A DNA stretch of 64,000 bases, from assembly GCA_963383645.1 (NCBI GenBank), contig OY726560.1:69441023-69505022 (forward strand), in the 5' to 3' direction. Under the pieces are notes generated by a model. The model worked only from the letters and a program-made list of their open reading frames with translations. It was not told where the DNA came from and searched no databases. The position numbers were made by a program, and so were the translations under genes. This DNA is from Muscardinus avellanarius. Lineage: Eukaryota > Chordata > Mammalia > Rodentia > Gliridae. Below, piece after piece: positions 59,888-64,000 of this stretch; within the stretch, counting starts at the first letter, position 1; every line of letters begins with the position of its first letter.

Positions 59888-60108
59888 TTTTTTTTTTTTT
59901 CTTTTTCTTTTTCTTTTTTTTTTTTTTTTTTGATACTGGGGATTGAACCCAGGGGTATTCCACCTCTGAAGCTATATTCCTAGCTCTTCTTAACTTTTGC
60001 TTTGAAACAAGGTCTTATTAGGTTGCTGCAAGTTTCACTACATTGCTGAGCTACTCCTTGAACCTATGATCCTCCAGTCTCAGCCTCCCAAGTACTTGAA
60101 TAACCACC
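59888..60108 (-). mobile_element. old B1-dID SINE with long T/C tail
   Basis: A T-rich tail with CTTTTT repeats (59888-59932), ID half ATACTGGGGATTGAACCCAG, diverged B1 half. Confidence 0.88.
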
Positions 60109-60121
60109 ACATATACTCATC

Positions 60122-62150
60122 ATTTTATTTTTATTTTATTTTTGTATACTTTTTTATTTATATGAGGAGCATATTGAAAATGTTGTACATTTAGATTGTG
60201 CTTTGTACCCTCTTCCCCCCATTCCCCTTCCTCCCTCCCAATAGTGTCCAGGTTAACCATGCTATATTTATACTATTACACATATCCGGATGTAGATCCT
60301 CCATTGAACAACCTCAGCTTTCTTACTCTCCTATCCTTCCATTCTAGCTTTGCTGAGATTTCCCCTCCATTATCTGGAGTCCTCTGGTATTATCATTACT
60401 CCCTAGCTTGGGCATATTAGAGAAAACATATGTCCCTTCTCTTTCTGTGCTTGACTAATCTCACTTAACATAATGTTCTCCATTTCCTTCCATCTTCTTG
60501 CAAATGCTATTATTTTATTCTTCTTGATAGCTGAATAGAATTCCATTGTGTGTATTTCCCACAATTTTGCTATCCATTCATCTGTTGATGGAGACCTAGG
60601 TTGGTTCCATATTCTGGCTATTACAAATTGTGCTGCTATGAACATGGGTATGCATATGTTAATGTAGTTCTCTGATTTGGAAAGATATCCAGGAGTGGTA
60701 TAGCCAGATCAAATGGTGGATCTATTCCAAGTTTTCTAAGGAATCTCCACACTGATCTCCATCGTGGCTAAACTAGTTTGCACTCCCACCAAAATTGTAA
60801 AAGAATTCCTCTTTCCCCACATCCTCATCAGCATTTGTTGTTGTTTGATTTCTTTATGCTTGCCACTCTGATTGGGGTTAGATGGAATCTCAGCATAGTT
60901 TTGATCAGTATCACCCTGATGGCTAGTGATGTTGAACATCTTTTCATGGATCTATTCGTCATTTGTATTTCTTCTTTTGTGAAGTGTCTATTTAGTTCAG
61001 TTGCGCATATCTTGATTGGGTTGTTTGTTTTGCTAGTGTAGAGGCTTTTGAGCTCTTGGTATATTCTGGATATTAGACACTATCAGAGTGGTGGCTGGTA
61101 AAGATATTTTCCAATTCTGTAGGCTTCCTCTTTAGGTTCTTAATGGTTTCCTTTGATGGGAAGAAACTTTTTAGTTTGATGCCATCCCACTTGTAATTCT
61201 TGCTTTAATTTCCAGGGCTTTGGAAGTCTTGTTGAGAAAGTTACTGCCTGTGCCTATATGTTGGAGTGTTGATCCTATGCCTTTCTCTAATAACTTCACA
61301 GTCTCAGGTCTAATTTCTAAGTCTTTGATCCATCTTGAGTTGGTTCCTGTGCATGGTGAGAAGTAAGGATTCAGATCCAACTTTCTACAAATGAATAGCC
61401 AGTTCTCCCAGCACCATTTGTTGAAAAAGGCTATCTTTTCACCAGCGTATAAATTTGGCCCCTTTGTCAAAGAATAGTTGACTATAGATGTGTGGGTTTG
61501 TTTCTGTATCTTCTATTCTGTATCTTCTATTCAAAAGGTCAGTCTGCCTTTTGTTGTGCCAATACCATCCTGTTTTTACCACTATTGCTCTAAGGTATAA
61601 TTTGAAGTCTGGGATTGTGATGCCTCCTGCCTGGTTCTTGATGCTGAGAATTGCTTTGGCTATTCTGGGTCTTTTCTTTCTCCGTACAAAGTTCATAACT
61701 GATTTTTCCAGGTCTATGAGAAATGTTGTTGGTATTTTAATGGGAATTGCATTGAATCTATAGATAACTTTTGACATAATGGCCATTTTGATTATATTTA
61801 TTCTGCCTATCCATGAGCAAGGGAGATATTTCCATCTTCCAAGGTCTTCTTCAATTTCTTTCTTTAATGTTTTGTAGTTTTCTATGTAGAGGTCTTTTAC
61901 ATCTTTGGTTAGGTTTATTCCTAGGTATTTTATTAGTTTAGATGTTATAGTAAATTGAATAGTTTTTTTTATTTCTTTCATTGTGGATTCATTGTTGGCA
62001 TTAAGAAAAGCAACTGATTTCTTTAGGTTGATTTTGTATCCTGCAACTTTGCTGAATTGGTTAATCAGCTCCAGTAGTCTTTTGGTTGAGTTCATTGGGT
62101 CTTCTAGATAAACAATCATGCCACCTGCAAATAAAGATTGTTTTAACATA
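60122..62150 (-). mobile_element. L1 3' part (ORF2 RT to 3' UTR)
   Basis: Same family as 45.3-52.7 kb: T-rich end, 3' UTR with CAGGTTAACCATG, then antisense ORF2 in several frames (60645-60403, 61470-61171, 62185-61439). The last contains [20 protein letters not shown] and [20 protein letters not shown]. Breaks off just upstream of the FADD motif at ~62.15 kb. Confidence 0.92.
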
Positions 62151-62185
62151 AGACAGAACATAAAATTACAGAAAACAAAAATCAT

Positions 62186-63070
62186 ATTTCAATAGTAACT
62201 GTGATCATCAAAGTACTTAACTCACCAATCAATAGACATAGACTGGCAAAGTGGATAAAAAAACATAATCCAAATATATGATGTTTGCAAAAAACTCCCC
62301 TTACAGCCAAAGATATTCAAAGACTGAAAGTGAAAGGATGGAAAAAGATATATCATGCTAATGGAGACCAAAAACAGGCAGGGGTAGCAATGATGATATC
62401 CAACAGAACAGACTTTAAGCTAAAACACATAAGAAGAGACAAAGCAGGGCACTTCCTTTTGTTAAATGAAACAATCCACCAAGAAGATAAAAATGATAGT
62501 AAATGTTTATGCCCCAATTGTGGGGGCAGCCACATTTGTAAAACAAACCCTTCAGGACATCAGATCTCAAATAGACCCAAATACATTAATAGTGGAAGAC
62601 TTTAACAGACCTCTCACACCACTAGATTGATCTTCAAGTCAAAAGATGAGTAAAGACTCTTTAGAAATATTTAAAATGAGAAATGAAAAAGAAGACATCA
62701 CTAGAGACAGTGAGTAAATTCAAAGGATTATCAGAAACTATTTTGAAAATTTATACTCCAAGAAAACATGGAAGAAATTGATACATTTTTAAGTAAATAT
62801 ACCCTACCTAAACTGAACCAAGAGGACATAGAAGCCTAAACCAACTAATAGCAAGCAAAAAAATAGAAACAGCAATAAAATTCTGCCATCAAAGAAAATC
62901 CCAGGGCCTGATGGGTCAAGCCAAATTCTACAAAACCTTCAGTGAAGAAATAATCTCAATACTTCACAAATTGTTTGAGTAAATTTAAAGAGATGGAATT
63001 TCCCCAAATTTCTTCTATGAGGTCAGTATTACATTAATACCTAAACCAAATAAAAATTCACCAAAAAAGG
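62186..63070 (+). mobile_element. inverted 5' part of the same L1 (ORF2 endonuclease to RT start)
   Basis: Plus-strand ORF2: CAATCAATAGACATAGACTGG, a 106-codon frame with TAKDIQRLKVKGWKKIYHANG and DFKLKHIRRDKAGHFLLL, then GGGGGCAGCCACATTTGTAA; a jump at ~62.65 kb; then AATCCCAGGGCCTGATGGGTC and TACATTAATACCTAAACC. It follows directly on the minus-strand part, as expected for 5' inversion. Confidence 0.85.
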
Positions 63071-63084
63071 AAATTAGGCACTCA

Positions 63085-63889
63085 ACAACCCACCAGGCTC
63101 CAGAGAGGAGGGGTGGATAGGGAGCTGAGGTAAGCAGCTACAGAACAACCGGGTGTAATTCAGTAGGTTTTTTGACACAAGGAGCATCTAAAACTCCCAG
63201 GGTTGGGCTCAGCATGCCTGCCAGGGAATCATAATGGAGCTCAAAACAAGAAAAGAAATATACCAGCCTCATGGCCAAGGGCATGGCAGCGGTGCCATAT
63301 TTCCAGTGGCAGTGGCAGTGAGTTCACCGAGTCCGCGACAGCTTCACATCAGCACACTCAACAACCATGAGTCAAATTGTGGCCCCTAAAGGAGAAATCC
63401 CAGTACTGCACCCCCAGGGACTTGTGCAGCTTTGATAATCTCCCTGGGTCAGAGATTTTGCAGTCCAACCCAGTGAAGGAGTAGTGGTGGCAGAGATACC
63501 ACACCCTAGTCGCAGCTCCCCATGGGAAAACACCCAGCCTGGCACCCCCACGGTCTCACACAACCTTGATTAACTCCCTGGGTCTGAGATGTTGCAATAC
63601 AATCCAGTAAAGGAGTAGTGGTGACTGAGATTACCACAGACTTGAGATCTAGAGCACCCTAAGTGAAGTCATAGTAACCCAGGAAAGAACGCAGAGAAGG
63701 CACAAACTTCTGAAATCATGGGAAAGAGGAATAACAATGAAGCAATGAATGCCCACAACCCCACAACATCAGAAACTGATAACACAGAAAGTCAGAGATC
63801 TCTAGAAGATCAAATCAGGAAAATAACTGTAGAAATAATACAGGACCTTTGAAAAGAATTCAGAGAGAGTCTAAAAGAGATAAAAGATG
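63085..63889 (+). mobile_element. older-type L1 5' UTR and ORF1 start
   Basis: Homologous to the minus strand of 52.86-53.6 kb, starting ~290 bp inside the 5' UTR. It contains an intact splice-donor-like CTGAG|GTAAGC (GT at 63130-63131), GGTGTAATTCAGTAGG, and ORF1 ATG at 63718 (MGKRNNNEAMNA), which soon meets a stop. It is cut by the next element at ~63890. Confidence 0.88.
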
Positions 63890-63891
63890 GG

Positions 63892-64000
63892 ACTTCCAGG
63901 AAGATGGCAACGGAAAAAAGCGGGGCTTACGAGCCCCGCTAAAAACCAATCTTTATTACTACAAAATCAGCGCCTTTCACAGTCAGAAAACACCATCAGC
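63892..64000 (+). mobile_element. L1 5' end, continues beyond window
   Basis: Starts GGGACTTCCAGGAAGATGGC, the same 5' end as the spliced copy at 20.99 kb. A perfect hairpin with 9-bp arms AGCGGGGCT/AGCCCCGCT and a 4-base loop lies at 63919-63940. The rest of the element is outside the window. Confidence 0.82.

Overview
This window looks like mammalian nuclear DNA from a rodent of the squirrel group (Sciuridae or a close relative). The evidence is about two dozen copies of a dimeric SINE, with a B1-like half (…TGTAATCCC…) joined to an ID/tRNA-Ala-like half (GGTTCAATCCCCAGTA). This B1-dID type is known from squirrel-related rodents. There are also several layers of rodent LINE-1 (L1) and a background of ancient mammalian L2, MIR, MER5, MaLR and L1M repeats. 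I found no host protein-coding gene, tRNA, rRNA or CRISPR array. Almost every open frame is a repeat fragment or chance. The only long, clearly meaningful frames are L1 ORF1/ORF2 and a dead AP2M1 retrocopy.

Layout. 1-12.3 kb: mostly unassigned DNA with L2, MIR, MER5, an LTR-like repeat and a few SINEs. 12.3-14.9 kb: L1 3' ends and SINEs. 15.05-18.41 kb: a 3.3 kb composite retroelement inserted into an ancient L1M with a target-site duplication. It has tandem promoter-like monomers, a 50-bp GC-rich minisatellite and an L1 3' tail, but no coding body. 18.4-20.5 kb: L1M tail and unassigned DNA. 20.52-21.00 kb: a short insertion whose structure matches a spliced L1 RNA (5'-UTR exon joined to the last bases of the 3' UTR, with poly(A) and target-site duplication). 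21-38 kb: L2, SINE oligomers, MaLR and other LTR-like repeats, MIRs and unassigned DNA. 38.2-41.3 kb: an L1 fragment, then a full-length processed pseudogene of AP2M1 with a 17-bp duplication. 41.3-45.3 kb: ancient L1M and L1 3' ends. 45.3-52.74 kb: a full-length minus-strand L1 with intact ORF1 and broken ORF2, nested inside an older L1 (44.6-45.29 and 52.75-53.86 kb). 54-60 kb: ancient L1M carrying nested SINEs, an unidentified mRNA retrocopy and an L1 with an inverted 5' part. 60.1-64.0 kb: another L1 with an inverted 5' part, then two plus-strand L1 5' regions, the last running off the window.

The elements form one parasitic network. L1 supplies the reverse transcriptase and endonuclease. 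The B1-dID SINEs, the AP2M1 and unknown mRNA retrocopies, the spliced L1 and the 3.3 kb composite are best explained as passengers of that machinery, since several carry A-rich tails, target-site duplications and, in the clearest cases, TT/AAAA-like target sites. The two most noteworthy objects are the composite at 15.05-18.41 kb and the spliced L1 retrocopy at 20.52-21.00 kb.
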